Positions 15,533 through 24,422 of a DNA stretch of 32,672 nt are shown in pieces (positions within the stretch are counted from its first letter, which is position 1; the number at the start of each line of letters is the position of its first letter). The notes beneath the pieces were generated by a model. That model saw nothing but the letters and a program-made list of their open reading frames with translations, was not told where the DNA came from and ran no database searches. The DNA comes from Natrialbaceae archaeon Tc-Br11_E2g14 (GTDB lineage: Archaea > Halobacteriota > Halobacteria > Halobacteriales > Natrialbaceae): NCBI GenBank assembly GCA_001564275.1, contig LKND01000033.1:1-32672 (forward strand), written 5' to 3'. The position numbers and the translations under genes are program-made.

Positions 15533-16489
15533 TCAGACGAGACGATTTCGCATCTCCTCGAGCGAGTCCATCGCCAGTGCCTCGTAATTGTCCACGATGA
15601 TCTCGCGCCAGCGCTCGAGTTTCTTCGGCGTCGAGCCCGCCATGTGCGGCGTGATGATGACGTTCGAGAGGTCCCACAGCGGCGACGCCGCTGGGAGTGG
15701 CTCGGTCTCGAACACGTCCAGACCAGCGCCACGAATCTGTCCGTACTGGAGTGCCCGGATCAGGGCTGCCTGGTCGACCACCCCGCCGCGGGCGATGTTT
15801 ACAAGCACCGCCTCGGAGGGGAGCAGCCTGAACTCGTCGCTCGAGATGAGCCCCTCGGTTTCGTCGGTGAGCGGACAGGCGAGCACGAGATAGTCCGCCT
15901 GCCGACAGACCGTGTGGTGGTCATCGGCGCGATAGCAGGTCTCGAGCACCTCTGGGGCACCCTCGAGGTCGCGCTTCGTGCCGATGACCCGCATCCCCAG
16001 TGCGTCGGCGAGTTCGGCTGTCCGCGTTCCGATGGCACCCACGCCGATGATTCCCATGGTCTTCCCTCGAACTTCACCGCCCTCCACGCGCTCCCAGACG
16101 CCCCGCCGTTGCTGGTCCATCGATTCGTGGAGTCGTCGTTCGAACGCCAGTATGTATCCGAGGACCTGCTCTGCAATCGGTTCAGCGTGGACCCCTGAGG
16201 CGTTGGTGAGGGCGATGTCCCGTGCCTCGAGGGTCTCGACGTCGTAGTGATCGACGCCCGCGCTCAGGGCCTGGACCCACCGGAGACGCTCTGCGATCTC
16301 GAGGGTCTCCTGGGCGAGTCGACCGGCGACGATGCCCTCGGCCGTCTGGACCAACTCGTGGGTTTCCTCCGGCGTCCTGGCAACGGCCAGTGCGTCCGCC
16401 GGGAGAGGTGTCGAGAGTGTCTCCTCGAGTTGTACAAGTCGTTCTGGCCCGAGGTCGTGTGGAAGCAGGAGGGTGGGTGTGTCGGTCAT
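15533..16489 (-). CDS. D-2-hydroxyacid dehydrogenase (NAD(P)-dependent)
   Basis: The 318-residue protein is a D-isomer-specific 2-hydroxyacid dehydrogenase interconverting 2-keto acids and D-2-hydroxy acids. The nucleotide-binding motif is GVGAIG (149-154), and the catalytic Arg234 (NIARGGVVD), Glu263 (DVFETEPLP) and His282 (TPHMAGS) are all present. The residue after strand beta-B is in the segment IGTKRD, where the basic Lys-Arg suggests NADP(H) preference, as in the enzyme from Haloferax mediterranei (inference). ATG 16489 gives the normal N-terminus; the upstream extension of the frame looks non-coding. The physiological substrate is unknown. Confidence 0.93.
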   Translation of the reverse strand: MTDTPTLLLPHDLGPERLVQLEETLSTPLPADALAVARTPEETHELVQTAEGIVAGRLAQETLEIAERLRWVQALSAGVDHYDVETLEARDIALTNASGVHAEPIAEQVLGYILAFERRLHESMDQQRRGVWERVEGGEVRGKTMGIIGVGAIGTRTAELADALGMRVIGTKRDLEGAPEVLETCYRADDHHTVCRQADYLVLACPLTDETEGLISSDEFRLLPSEAVLVNIARGGVVDQAALIRALQYGQIRGAGLDVFETEPLPAASPLWDLSNVIITPHMAGSTPKKLERWREIIVDNYEALAMDSLEEMRNRLV

Positions 16490-16650
16490 ACCCGGCCCCA
16501 CGAACCCACCCTGTCTAAACGTCCGGGTTCCGGCAGGGGATCGCAGCCAGGCGATGAGAATGGGCCCCTCGAGCGTGTGAACACTCGCCAGTCCCATCGG
16601 GTGCCCGCTCGAGGGGACGAGAGAACGGGTGGTGAGGCTCGGCCGACGCC

Positions 16651-17889
16651 CTACGTCGCGACGACGCCGATACCGTGGAAGTCGCTGTCGTCGTTCCCCT
16701 CGTCCGGCTCGATGACGGTCACGATTTCTCGATCCTCGACGCTGAGGACGGAGAACCCTGGTGTCTCGCCTTCGGCCGCGTGCGGGTCACCCGAGAGCGG
16801 TTCGGGACCGCGCAGGCTGACGAACATGTACTCGTCGTCGGGGTCTGCCCACATGATGTCCGGTGCGGGACCGTAGTCCTCGATCTCTTCGACGACCTCG
16901 TTCGTCTCGGGATCGACGATGACGCCGTCGTCGGTCTCGCGGTTCAGGACCCAGAGCTCGTCGCCGCCCGCCGTGAACCAGAAGCCATGGGCGTCGTACC
17001 CGTCGCTGCTCTGGGCCACCTCGTCGTGACTCGCTTCTGCAACTGTGTCGCCGGAGTCGGGATCGATCGGCGCGACTGCATCGGTGTCGATGGCGTACCA
17101 CTCGCCGACGCCGCCGGTTGGCTCGTGATTGCTTGGGGCACCCGCGGTGAGGTACATCGTTTCCTCGTCGGGGCTGGCCATCGTCCCACAGTTCGCACGG
17201 ACGGCGTCGGGCGTGATGACGTGGTCGATCTCGAAGGCGTCGTAATCCACGACGACAACGCCAGCGAAGTCGACGGCCGGGCCGAGCGTGTGATACGAGT
17301 GACCGTTCGCGTAGTCGTGACAGATTGGCTGGGCGCGGACACCGTCGTCGTTCTCGGGGAACGCATCCTCGTATTCCTGGAAGGTGTCGTCGTCGTCGAT
17401 CGTGATCTCGTCGACGATCTCGAACTCCTCGTCCTCGAGGTCGGCGTCGACGCGCACGATCGCGCCTTCGCCGATCGCGTCGACCTGGATGTACTCGTCG
17501 TCGGGGGTGAACCCGGAGAAGTGCGACCCAGCGCCGGTCGGGATATCCGCGACCAGTTCGTGGTCTTCGACGCGGTAAACCAGGGTCCGGGCCCCGGCGG
17601 TGCAGGCGACGGCGGCGTACTCCCCGTCGGCGCTGAAGTCGATCATGTGTGGGACGAGACCGCTCTCGCCCACGTCCTCGTTGACGTCCAGTTCGGTGGT
17701 CTCCTCGAACTCGTCGTCACCGGCCGGTTCGTACACGTAGATCTGGTCGGTACCTTGATCGAGTGCCCATACTTCGTAGCTCCCGTCGTCGCCGCCGACA
17801 CCGAGGTCGCCGAGGCAGCCGGCGGCTGCTGTCAGGCCCGCTCCAGCCGCACCGGCGAGAAACGTTCGTCGCGTTGATTGATTCGTCAT
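16651..17889 (-). CDS. Tat/lipobox-anchored beta-propeller protein (YVTN-like)
   Basis: The 412-residue precursor starts with a twin-arginine signal, RRTFLAGAAGAGLTAAAGC (residues 7-25), ending in a lipobox cysteine (AAGCLG), so it should be a lipoprotein on the outer face of the membrane. The mature part has repeated beta-strand units such as EVWALDQGTDQIYVYE, FSADGEYAAVAC, TPDDEYIQVD, SPDEETMYLTAG, AGGDELWVLNRE and DPDDEYMFVSLR, typical of seven-bladed YVTN/YncE propellers. Histidines cluster in CHDYANGHSYHTLGP (about 250-264) and in DAHGFWF, which might bind metal (inference). A TATA-like GTGTATTTTTGAG about 25-35 nt upstream supports ATG 17889. No enzyme function can be assigned. Confidence 0.85.
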   Translation of the reverse strand: MTNQSTRRTFLAGAAGAGLTAAAGCLGDLGVGGDDGSYEVWALDQGTDQIYVYEPAGDDEFEETTELDVNEDVGESGLVPHMIDFSADGEYAAVACTAGARTLVYRVEDHELVADIPTGAGSHFSGFTPDDEYIQVDAIGEGAIVRVDADLEDEEFEIVDEITIDDDDTFQEYEDAFPENDDGVRAQPICHDYANGHSYHTLGPAVDFAGVVVVDYDAFEIDHVITPDAVRANCGTMASPDEETMYLTAGAPSNHEPTGGVGEWYAIDTDAVAPIDPDSGDTVAEASHDEVAQSSDGYDAHGFWFTAGGDELWVLNRETDDGVIVDPETNEVVEEIEDYGPAPDIMWADPDDEYMFVSLRGPEPLSGDPHAAEGETPGFSVLSVEDREIVTVIEPDEGNDDSDFHGIGVVAT

Positions 17890-18144
17890 GGTACGTGATG
17901 AGGCCTCGACACTCAAAAATACACGGGTTTCAGACCGTCTAAGCGGCAAATCTCCGAACTGGGCGGAGACGGAGGCAAAACTTGACGGAAGTTCTTCGAC
18001 CCAACTCGAGCGGTCCTGGCGTGAGGACTCGAGCCGGTTCATTTCGATCTGTGACAGCCTCACAACCAGACGAAGTTGCCGCTATCTGTGATACACTGGC
18101 GCGGTGATCCCGAGTCCGTTTGCGGTCCGTCCGCCGACGGCTGG

Positions 18145-18954
18145 TCACGGTCCTGTGTCCGGGTGATTCCCGGGTTCTCCGACACGCGCTCGGAACTCGT
18201 CTCCCCCGAGGGCACATCGATAGGCCGGCTTGTACATCATGTTCGAGCCGCCCGCAACGACCTGCCAGTCGTCGCGGATTTCGTCCCTGAGGTAGTACTG
18301 TGCCCGTTCGTTTCCGGGCGCAACGCGATAGTCGCTCAGCCTGATCGGATCCCGTTCGAACAGGCCACCTGGCTCCTGACCATCGATCAGCACGATCGAC
18401 TTCTGGGCGAGGTACGGACGACCATCGCGGGCCCGCTTGGCGTGAGCGTTTTCCGAATGCACCTCGAGCATCTCGCTCGCCTGTTCGGGTGGCGTCTCCG
18501 GCGAGATGACGTCGACCCGGTCGACGGTGAAATAGCCGATCACGTAGCGGTGCGCACGGCTGTCGGGGTCGTCCACCCGCCGAAGACCTGCGTAAAAGCC
18601 AACGACGTCGCCCTCCTCGAGTTCGCGGAGTCTGGAGACGTAGCCACTCGAGCGATGTTCGCCGTAGGTTAGCGCCGTAAAATTCGGGTCGTGATGCAAA
18701 GGCCACGCGGCGAGATCCTCGCCGGTGAGCGTACGTGATGCCTCCTGAACGGGCTGGGGCGTGATCCGAGTCGTCAGGTCGGCGGCTCGTCGATCCCGGT
18801 ATCGAAAGGACCACGACCCGAGGGTCGCCGACTCGCTCGTCTCGTCGGTCTTCTCGGGGATGGGAACGTACTCGAACCGTCCGTCTGCGTACAGCGGGGC
18901 CAGCGCACCGAGATTCGTCGTGTCTGCGCCGACGCCGGCCAGCACTACGGTCAT
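18145..18954 (-). CDS. Nmad3-like putative nucleotide-modification protein
   Basis: The 269-residue protein begins MTVVLAGVGADTTNLGALAP and continues with a DGRFEYVPIPEKT segment (about 25-37). This N-terminus and the later DPNFTALTYGE and LREGD-like region resemble the Nmad3 (nucleotide-modification-associated domain 3) family, predicted by comparative genomics to act in DNA base hypermodification; recognition is from memory. Other visible parts are GDVVGFYAGLRR (about 117-128), an HRYVIGYFTVDRVDVI strand pair (about 138-153) that looks like an EVE/PUA-type fold, and a C-terminal MMYKPAYRC. A TATA-like CGTTTTGAG (minus strand, about 18977-18985) sits 25-30 nt upstream of ATG 18954, suggesting a leaderless mRNA. 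The neighbour across an 89-nt gap is a divergent glycosyltransferase. Confidence 0.6.
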   Translation of the reverse strand: MTVVLAGVGADTTNLGALAPLYADGRFEYVPIPEKTDETSESATLGSWSFRYRDRRAADLTTRITPQPVQEASRTLTGEDLAAWPLHHDPNFTALTYGEHRSSGYVSRLRELEEGDVVGFYAGLRRVDDPDSRAHRYVIGYFTVDRVDVISPETPPEQASEMLEVHSENAHAKRARDGRPYLAQKSIVLIDGQEPGGLFERDPIRLSDYRVAPGNERAQYYLRDEIRDDWQVVAGGSNMMYKPAYRCALGGDEFRARVGEPGNHPDTGP

Positions 18955-19043
18955 CGCTCGAGTTACCGACGCAAGGCTCAAAACGGTCGCGGTTCGTTGG
19001 AAACCGGTGCTTACCTTTTTTCCCCCGCGGCGTCGACGCACCC

Positions 19044-20075
19044 ATGCAGACGCCTGTCGAGGACGACGGTCGATCCGATGGCGAGGCGGGGGCAGCATCG
19101 ACCACCGCGGCTACCCGACCTCCTGATCTCGACCCGACCACGGCCCTCGTCTCCGTCGTCGTCCCGGTGTACAACGACGCCGAGGGCCTCGAGCGAACCC
19201 TCTCGTCGCTTGCCGCACAATCGCACGACGACTACGAGGTGATCGTCGTCGACAACGACTCCACCGATAGGACGCTGGCCCGCGCGCGCGAGTGGGAACG
19301 CGACATCGATCACTTCATGATCGTCCGCGAGACCGACGTCCAGGGGTCCTACGCCGCCCGAAACACCGGCCTCGAGCACGCCGCGGGTGACGTCATCGCG
19401 TTCGTCGACGCCGACGTGTGGGTCCCGAATGACTGGCTTTCGGCCGGCCTCGAAACCATGACCGCAAGCGGGGCAGGCTACGTCGGCTGTCGCGTCGACC
19501 TCAGCCTCGAGGCCCGGACTCTCCCAGGCCTGTACGACGCCCACGTTGGTTTCCCCGTCGAGCGATACGTCACCGAAAACCGGTTCGCCCCGACGTGTGC
19601 GCTGTTCGTCGCTCGAGCCGTCTTCGAGGACGTGGGGGCGTTCGACGCCACGCTCGTGTCGGGCGGCGACGTTGAGTTCGGCCAGCGGGTCGCCGCGGCC
19701 GGTTGGGCACTGGCGTACACCGACGACGTCGCCGTCGACCACCCGGCTCGTACCGGCCTCCGCTCCCTGCTCGGCAAGCATCGACGAGTCGGCCGCGGGG
19801 TCGAACAACGGGCGCGTCGATATCCCGACCGCTACGAGCCCCGGGCGCTCTGGCATCCGATCGGCCTCTGCCCGCCACACCCCGGTCGCTTCCCGGCACT
19901 GTTCGGGGACGCCTGGGGAGGGCTCCGATACCGGGAACGACTCGGCGTTTACGCCGTCGGTCACCTCGTACGATTGTCCCGGATTGCCGGGCGTGCCCTC
20001 GAGCGTTTCTCGAGAGGCGATCGGGTCCCAACAGATCGAGGTGATCGCGTTGGCACCACGACGACAGGGAGATGA
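19044..20075 (+). CDS. Family 2 glycosyltransferase
   Basis: The 343-residue protein has a disordered N-terminal stretch (1-33), then a GT-A fold: VSVVVPVYNDAEGLERTL (36-53), YEVIVVDNDSTDRT (64-77), GSYAARNTGL (101-110), the metal-binding DAD at 122-124 (FVDADVWVPNDW), and SGGDVEFGQRV (about 212-222), the acceptor-side acidic motif. No strong membrane segment follows, so it is cytoplasmic or peripheral. It transfers a sugar from an activated donor to a lipid or protein-linked glycan, or possibly another acceptor. The donor cannot be read from sequence. ATG 19044 has a CTTTTTTTCC tract (about 19014-19023) 25-30 nt ahead. Confidence 0.92.
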   Translation: MQTPVEDDGRSDGEAGAASTTAATRPPDLDPTTALVSVVVPVYNDAEGLERTLSSLAAQSHDDYEVIVVDNDSTDRTLARAREWERDIDHFMIVRETDVQGSYAARNTGLEHAAGDVIAFVDADVWVPNDWLSAGLETMTASGAGYVGCRVDLSLEARTLPGLYDAHVGFPVERYVTENRFAPTCALFVARAVFEDVGAFDATLVSGGDVEFGQRVAAAGWALAYTDDVAVDHPARTGLRSLLGKHRRVGRGVEQRARRYPDRYEPRALWHPIGLCPPHPGRFPALFGDAWGGLRYRERLGVYAVGHLVRLSRIAGRALERFSRGDRVPTDRGDRVGTTTTGR

Positions 20076-20250
20076 CTGCGGATCCACTCGCGTAGTCGAG
20101 CGTTTATAATTCTCCCCTCGAAAGGACCTCCGTGGGTCTCGCGCATCTCGTCTCAGCAATTGGATTCAGGTTCCCGAACGGGGAGTCTCACGACCCGGCC
20201 AGAGACGACCACCGCGATGGCGTTCGATCACACGGGGTCGACGGCCTCGG

Positions 20251-21156
20251 GTGGCTTTCGTGATCGACGCCGTCGGTGGCGTCGTGCTGGCCGCCGTCGC
20301 CGCGACGCTGCTGGCGATACAGAACGTCTGTGTCCGACTCGCGACCGACGGCGGACGGGTCAGCGACGCCGTCGTCGTCGTCATGGCGGTCAACGTGGGC
20401 CTCGTCGTCCCCCTCGCGCTCGTCGTTCACTACCCTGTCTCCGGCCTGACCTGGCGGTCGGCCGGGGCGTTCGCCACCGCAGGCATCCTCGGACTGGTCT
20501 TCGGTCGCATCTGTCTCTACGCCGGTATCGAACTGATCGGAGCCAGCCGGACCACACCGATCGTCTCGGCATCCACGCTCATCTCGGCGATCCTCGCCGT
20601 CTGGCTGTTCGGGGAGTCACTCACCGTCCCCCACGTGATCGGCATCTGTTGCATCGTCGCCGGCGTCGCCGTGCTGTCCTGGCTCACTGCCGCCGATGCC
20701 CCCGAGTCCGCTCTCCGGGACGTCTGGTACTCGCTGACGTTCCCGATCGCTGCCGCGGTGTTTCTCGGCGTCGAACCCATCCTGATTCGGACAGGGCTCG
20801 ACGAGGGCACGCCCGTGCTCGTCGGGCTAGCAGTCATGATGGGGGCGGCGTTCGTCAGTTACCTCGGCTATCGGCTGGGAACCGGTCGACCCGCGCCCTC
20901 GCTCCGGCAAAACCCCCATGCTCGGTGGTATCTCGGGGCCGGGCTGACGAGTACGGTGGGTCTCTGCAGTTACTTCGCCGCACTGGCGCTGGCACCGGTC
21001 GTGATCGTCATCCCACTCGTCCAGACCGCACCGCTCGCCGTCATCGTCATCTCCGCGCTGTTTTTGCCCCGCCGTCTCGAGCGGGTCACCTGGCCGCTCG
21101 TGGTGGCGGCCATCGTCGTCGTGGTGGGGGCGATTCTGGTCTCACTCGCGGGGTGA
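20251..21156 (+). CDS. DMT-superfamily permease (EamA type)
   Basis: The 301-residue protein has about ten hydrophobic segments in two similar halves, with the EamA features GRICLYAGIELIGASRTTPI (about 90-109) and the matching second-half GLCSYFAALALAPVVIVIPL (about 237-256). EamA permeases move metabolites, amino acids or nucleotide sugars across the cytoplasmic membrane. The start is GTG 20251; GTG 20260 three codons later is equally possible. It lies 175 nt downstream of the glycosyltransferase on the same strand and converges on the ABC exporter gene, leaving 27 nt between stops. The substrate is unknown. Confidence 0.9.
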   Translation: MAFVIDAVGGVVLAAVAATLLAIQNVCVRLATDGGRVSDAVVVVMAVNVGLVVPLALVVHYPVSGLTWRSAGAFATAGILGLVFGRICLYAGIELIGASRTTPIVSASTLISAILAVWLFGESLTVPHVIGICCIVAGVAVLSWLTAADAPESALRDVWYSLTFPIAAAVFLGVEPILIRTGLDEGTPVLVGLAVMMGAAFVSYLGYRLGTGRPAPSLRQNPHARWYLGAGLTSTVGLCSYFAALALAPVVIVIPLVQTAPLAVIVISALFLPRRLERVTWPLVVAAIVVVVGAILVSLAG

Positions 21157-21183
21157 ACCCGACATGTCGACTGCAGACCTCGA

Positions 21184-22965
21184 TCAGTGGGAGGCGTATA
21201 GCTCCGCGTAGGTCCCCTCGCGCTCGAGCAACTGATCGTGGGTTCCCCGCTCTCGGATCTGCCCACCCTCGAGGGCGTAGATGCGGTCGGCGTCGCGCAC
21301 CGTCGAGAGACGGTGGGCGATGGCGACGATGGTTCGATCCTCGCCGGCTCGTTGGAGAGCCGTCTGGACCTCCTGTTCGATCGAGGTGTCGAGATCGCTC
21401 GTGGCCTCATCGAGCACGAGGATGTCGGCGTCCTCGAGCAATCCGCGGGCGAGGGCGACCCGCTGGCGCTGTCCACCCGAGAGGCGAACGCCGTTGTCAC
21501 CGAGCGTGGTGTCGTACCCTTTCGGCAACTCGTCGACGAACTCGGTCACCTGCGCGATGGCGCAGGCGCGCTCGATCTCGGCCTGTGTGGCCGACGGGTT
21601 GGCGACGGCGACGTTCCGCCGGAGCGTGTCGTTGAAGATGAACGGATCCTGGCGAACGTAGGCGATGCGAGCCCGCCAGGCGTCGATATCGTATTCCTCG
21701 ATCGGGGTCCCCGCGGCAGTGATCGTGCCGCTATCGGGGGCGTAGAGCCGAGCGAACAGGGCGGCGATCGTCGACTTTCCGGCCCCGGACTGGCCGACGA
21801 ACGCGACGAACTCGTCCGTGCCGACCTCGAAGGAGATCCCCTCGAGGACTGGCGTCTCGTCGTCGTAGCTGAACGAGACATCCTCGAACTCGACTGGCGT
21901 GACGGGGACGGGCACCGATCGATCACCCCCCTCGAGATCGCGGTTGGCCTCGAGATCCCCGATGAACTGCTGGGTGCGCACGAGGTGTGGCAGTCGCCCC
22001 TCCATCTTGTAGAAGTACTTGTTGGCCTGGCTGACGCGGGGACCGACCTGGAACATGGCGTAGAGGAAGACGCTCATCGCCGCGAGTGAGAGGTTGGCGA
22101 TGGTAAGCGAGATGTAAATCAGCCCGAAGACGAGCAGGGCGATGGCGAGGTTGTAGACGTTGTTGATGATCTCCTCGTTTCGGCCGAGGGTGATCGTGGC
22201 ATCGGTGAACTGCTCGAGGTGCTCTCGGAAGTTCTCGTAGAGTTCGTCGCCGAGCCCGACCATTTTCACCTCCCGGATGCCCTGGGTGCCCGCCTGGGCG
22301 CTCGATTGAATAGCCTCGTTGGCGTCGGCAACCCGATCACCGACGGTGTATCCAGCCTCGGTGATGCTCCGGACGGCGACAGTGAGCCCACCGATTGCGA
22401 CCCCGGCGAGGATCGTCAACCACGGGGAGATGACGAACGCGATCGAGAGGTAGACGGTGATCATGAGGAGGGAACTGAAGAGGCGGACACCGTCTCGAAT
22501 CACCTTGCCGGCGTACTCGGCCTGCGTGACGATGGCATTGAGAATGTCGTCCGACCCTTCCTGGTCGTAGTAGGCCGTGTGTGCGTCCAGCGCACCGCGA
22601 AACGCACGCTGTTGTAACTCGCGAACGTACCACGTCTGGAGCATGATGCGGAGCCAGCCGAGGAGAATCGAGGTTCCGAAGCGGACGGTCATCACCGCCC
22701 CGATCACTAGAACGATGTATCCCAGGGTGAACGGGATGTTGAACACCTCGAACGCGGTGATGAAGTAGGCGACCATTCCGTCAGCATCGGCGGAATCCTG
22801 GCCCTGGACGACCTCGACGATTGGCAAAATAAAGCTCACACCGATTCCCTCGAGAACCGCCACGATCCCGCTACAGGCGACGATTGCGACTGTCAACAGC
22901 GGGCGAAACGTGGCGACCGTGTAGAGCGCCTGTCCCTTCTCTCGGAGCGTCAGGTCAGTACCCAT
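21184..22965 (-). CDS. ABC exporter, fused membrane and ATPase domains (PglK/MsbA type)
   Basis: The 593-residue half-exporter has an N-terminal six-helix membrane domain (about 20-310) with LEGIGVSFILPIVEVV (38-53), a sequence style seen in PglK-type flippases. An ATPase domain (about 358-590) follows, with Walker A GQSGAGKST (391-399), Q-loop YVRQDPFIF, signature LSGGQ, Walker B ILVLDEATSDLD and H-loop IAHRLST. All catalytic residues are intact. It should work as a homodimer in the cytoplasmic membrane. Its position between two GT2 genes points to export or flipping of a lipid-linked sugar, but drug or lipid export is not excluded. ATG 22965 is preferred over a TTG 18 bases upstream. Confidence 0.93.
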   Translation of the reverse strand: MGTDLTLREKGQALYTVATFRPLLTVAIVACSGIVAVLEGIGVSFILPIVEVVQGQDSADADGMVAYFITAFEVFNIPFTLGYIVLVIGAVMTVRFGTSILLGWLRIMLQTWYVRELQQRAFRGALDAHTAYYDQEGSDDILNAIVTQAEYAGKVIRDGVRLFSSLLMITVYLSIAFVISPWLTILAGVAIGGLTVAVRSITEAGYTVGDRVADANEAIQSSAQAGTQGIREVKMVGLGDELYENFREHLEQFTDATITLGRNEEIINNVYNLAIALLVFGLIYISLTIANLSLAAMSVFLYAMFQVGPRVSQANKYFYKMEGRLPHLVRTQQFIGDLEANRDLEGGDRSVPVPVTPVEFEDVSFSYDDETPVLEGISFEVGTDEFVAFVGQSGAGKSTIAALFARLYAPDSGTITAAGTPIEEYDIDAWRARIAYVRQDPFIFNDTLRRNVAVANPSATQAEIERACAIAQVTEFVDELPKGYDTTLGDNGVRLSGGQRQRVALARGLLEDADILVLDEATSDLDTSIEQEVQTALQRAGEDRTIVAIAHRLSTVRDADRIYALEGGQIRERGTHDQLLEREGTYAELYASH

Positions 22966-23142
22966 GAAATCAACCGAAGCCAACCGGTGGGTGACCCTTG
23001 TTATGAAGCTGCTACCGAATGGTGTGATCCCGTCTGTATCTGATGCCGTGATCGTATTGGGCGCGTGTCGTCTCCCCGCGACAGAAACGCTGCCTGGTCG
23101 AACCGCCTGTCGGGGTTTCAGGAACCTCGAGCTCGAACTCGC

Positions 23143-24150
23143 CTACTTTTCGGAGCGAGACCGCGAGTCAGGGGCCAGCAACCGGGCGAGCGCCCGCGCG
23201 GGGTTCGGGGCCGAGCGTCCCGTCAGCGAGCCGAGCGCTCGGTTCAACTTGCGGGCACCCCAGTGGCCGTACGGACCGCCGAGTGCGACGGCCAGATACA
23301 GGTATGGCGTCGAGAGCACCGGCTGCGTTCGGATGGCCTTCAGCGCGAATCGACGCGCGTCCCCGTAGTGACCGTTCGCCAGGCCCGCCCCTGCGATCGC
23401 GGCCGCGAGACGCGCTCGAAACAGTCGTTCACAGCCGTACTCCTTCGCGAGCGAGCCGTGTTTCTCGAGAAAGAGGGGATAGGAGATGTCCCGTTTGGCC
23501 TCGAACGCATCCCCGATCTGTTCGTGTTCTCCGTGGCGTCTCACCACCAGTGGCTCCCGAACGGTGGCAAATGGTGCGTGCCGGGAGAGTCTGACGAGCC
23601 ACTCCCGATCCTGCCAGGCTGGAAATCGCTCGTCCGGAAGGCCCGCGGTGTCGACGAGCGATCGACGAACCGCGATGGTCGAAAAGGTCCCACCGACTTC
23701 CGTCCCGACGAGGCCGCTCGTGGCCTGGCGGCCCACCGACGGCAGGCGGACCCCCGTTTCGACGCCGTCACCGTCGACGAACTGCTGGCCAACCAGAACG
23801 ACGCCAACCTCCGGGTCCTCGCGAAAGCGCTCTACCTGTCGCTCGAGCTTTGCCGGTCGCCAGGTGTCGTCGTCGTCGAGGAACGCCAGGATCGATCCGG
23901 AGGCGTGTCGAATGCCGGTGTTTCGAGCAGCGTTTGCCCCCTGGTTTTCCTCGTGTCGGATGCACCGCCACTCGAGGTTCCCGGGGGCGTTGGCCTCGAG
24001 GAGTGGCGCGACCGGTTCCGGGGACGCGTCGTCGACAACCAGGAGTTCCGACGGCTGGTGGGTCTGGGTGGCGACGCTCTCGAGCGCCTCGAGGAGCATG
24101 GTCGGGCGATCGTAGGTTGGGACGATCACGCTGACTGGAGGGGCGGCCAT
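23143..24150 (-). CDS. Family 2 glycosyltransferase
   Basis: The 335-residue protein has a GT-A domain starting at once: VSVIVPTYDRPTMLLEALES (6-25), ELLVVDDASPEP (35-46), GANAARNTGIRHASG (71-85), the metal motif DDDD at 92-95 (FLDDDDTWRP), and QDREWLVRLS (about 189-198), the typical acceptor-side motif. A C-terminal helical region (about 250-335) is basic, ending in SRSRSEK, and may touch the membrane surface. It belongs to the same strand block as the ABC exporter, 177 nt upstream of that gene, and could be cotranscribed with it. Sugar donor unknown. It differs from the other GT2 at 19044, so the two probably add different residues to a glycan. Confidence 0.93.
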   Translation of the reverse strand: MAAPPVSVIVPTYDRPTMLLEALESVATQTHQPSELLVVDDASPEPVAPLLEANAPGNLEWRCIRHEENQGANAARNTGIRHASGSILAFLDDDDTWRPAKLERQVERFREDPEVGVVLVGQQFVDGDGVETGVRLPSVGRQATSGLVGTEVGGTFSTIAVRRSLVDTAGLPDERFPAWQDREWLVRLSRHAPFATVREPLVVRRHGEHEQIGDAFEAKRDISYPLFLEKHGSLAKEYGCERLFRARLAAAIAGAGLANGHYGDARRFALKAIRTQPVLSTPYLYLAVALGGPYGHWGARKLNRALGSLTGRSAPNPARALARLLAPDSRSRSEK

Positions 24151-24237
24151 TGGTATCAGGTTCGACCTCTCACCCTTGGTTATTGTACGATTAGCCGATG
24201 TGTCACGACTCCCTGACACTGCGTAGTGACTCTCATA

Positions 24238-24262
24238 ACTTCCGACAGGCAATGCCTGAAGT
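24238..24262. repeat. Short palindrome CAGGCA-A-TGCCTG with outer ACTT/AAGT arms
   Basis: CAGGCA (24246-24251) and TGCCTG (24253-24258) form a perfect 6-bp stem around a single base. The outer ACTT (24238-24241) and AAGT (24259-24262) extend it past a 4-nt bulge. It lies in the 272-nt gap between the glycosyltransferase and the DUF5785-like gene, 88 nt upstream of the glycosyltransferase start. It could be an operator or the core of a small repeat. Confidence 0.35.
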
Positions 24263-24422
24263 GGAACACATCACTCGCTGGTCGCCACAGAACGGGGCCA
24301 TCACACACCGGTGCCCACTCAGATTGACCGCCACTCGGGTAGCAGTCGCTGGTCGATATTCTCGAAAAAACACACCACTTCACGGGGCCACCACCCACCT
24401 CCCGCCGGGGGTGGGACGTCGA

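Noticed and set aside
16675-17877. 400-codon plus-strand frame opposite the beta-propeller lipoprotein
   Set aside because: The opposite strand has a Tat signal, a lipobox and repeated blade motifs; this one is a V/D-rich shadow.
18761-19242. Plus-strand frames across the Nmad3-like and GT2 starts
   Set aside because: They are antisense to the Nmad3-like gene and in a wrong frame of the GT2, with serine- and arginine-rich composition.
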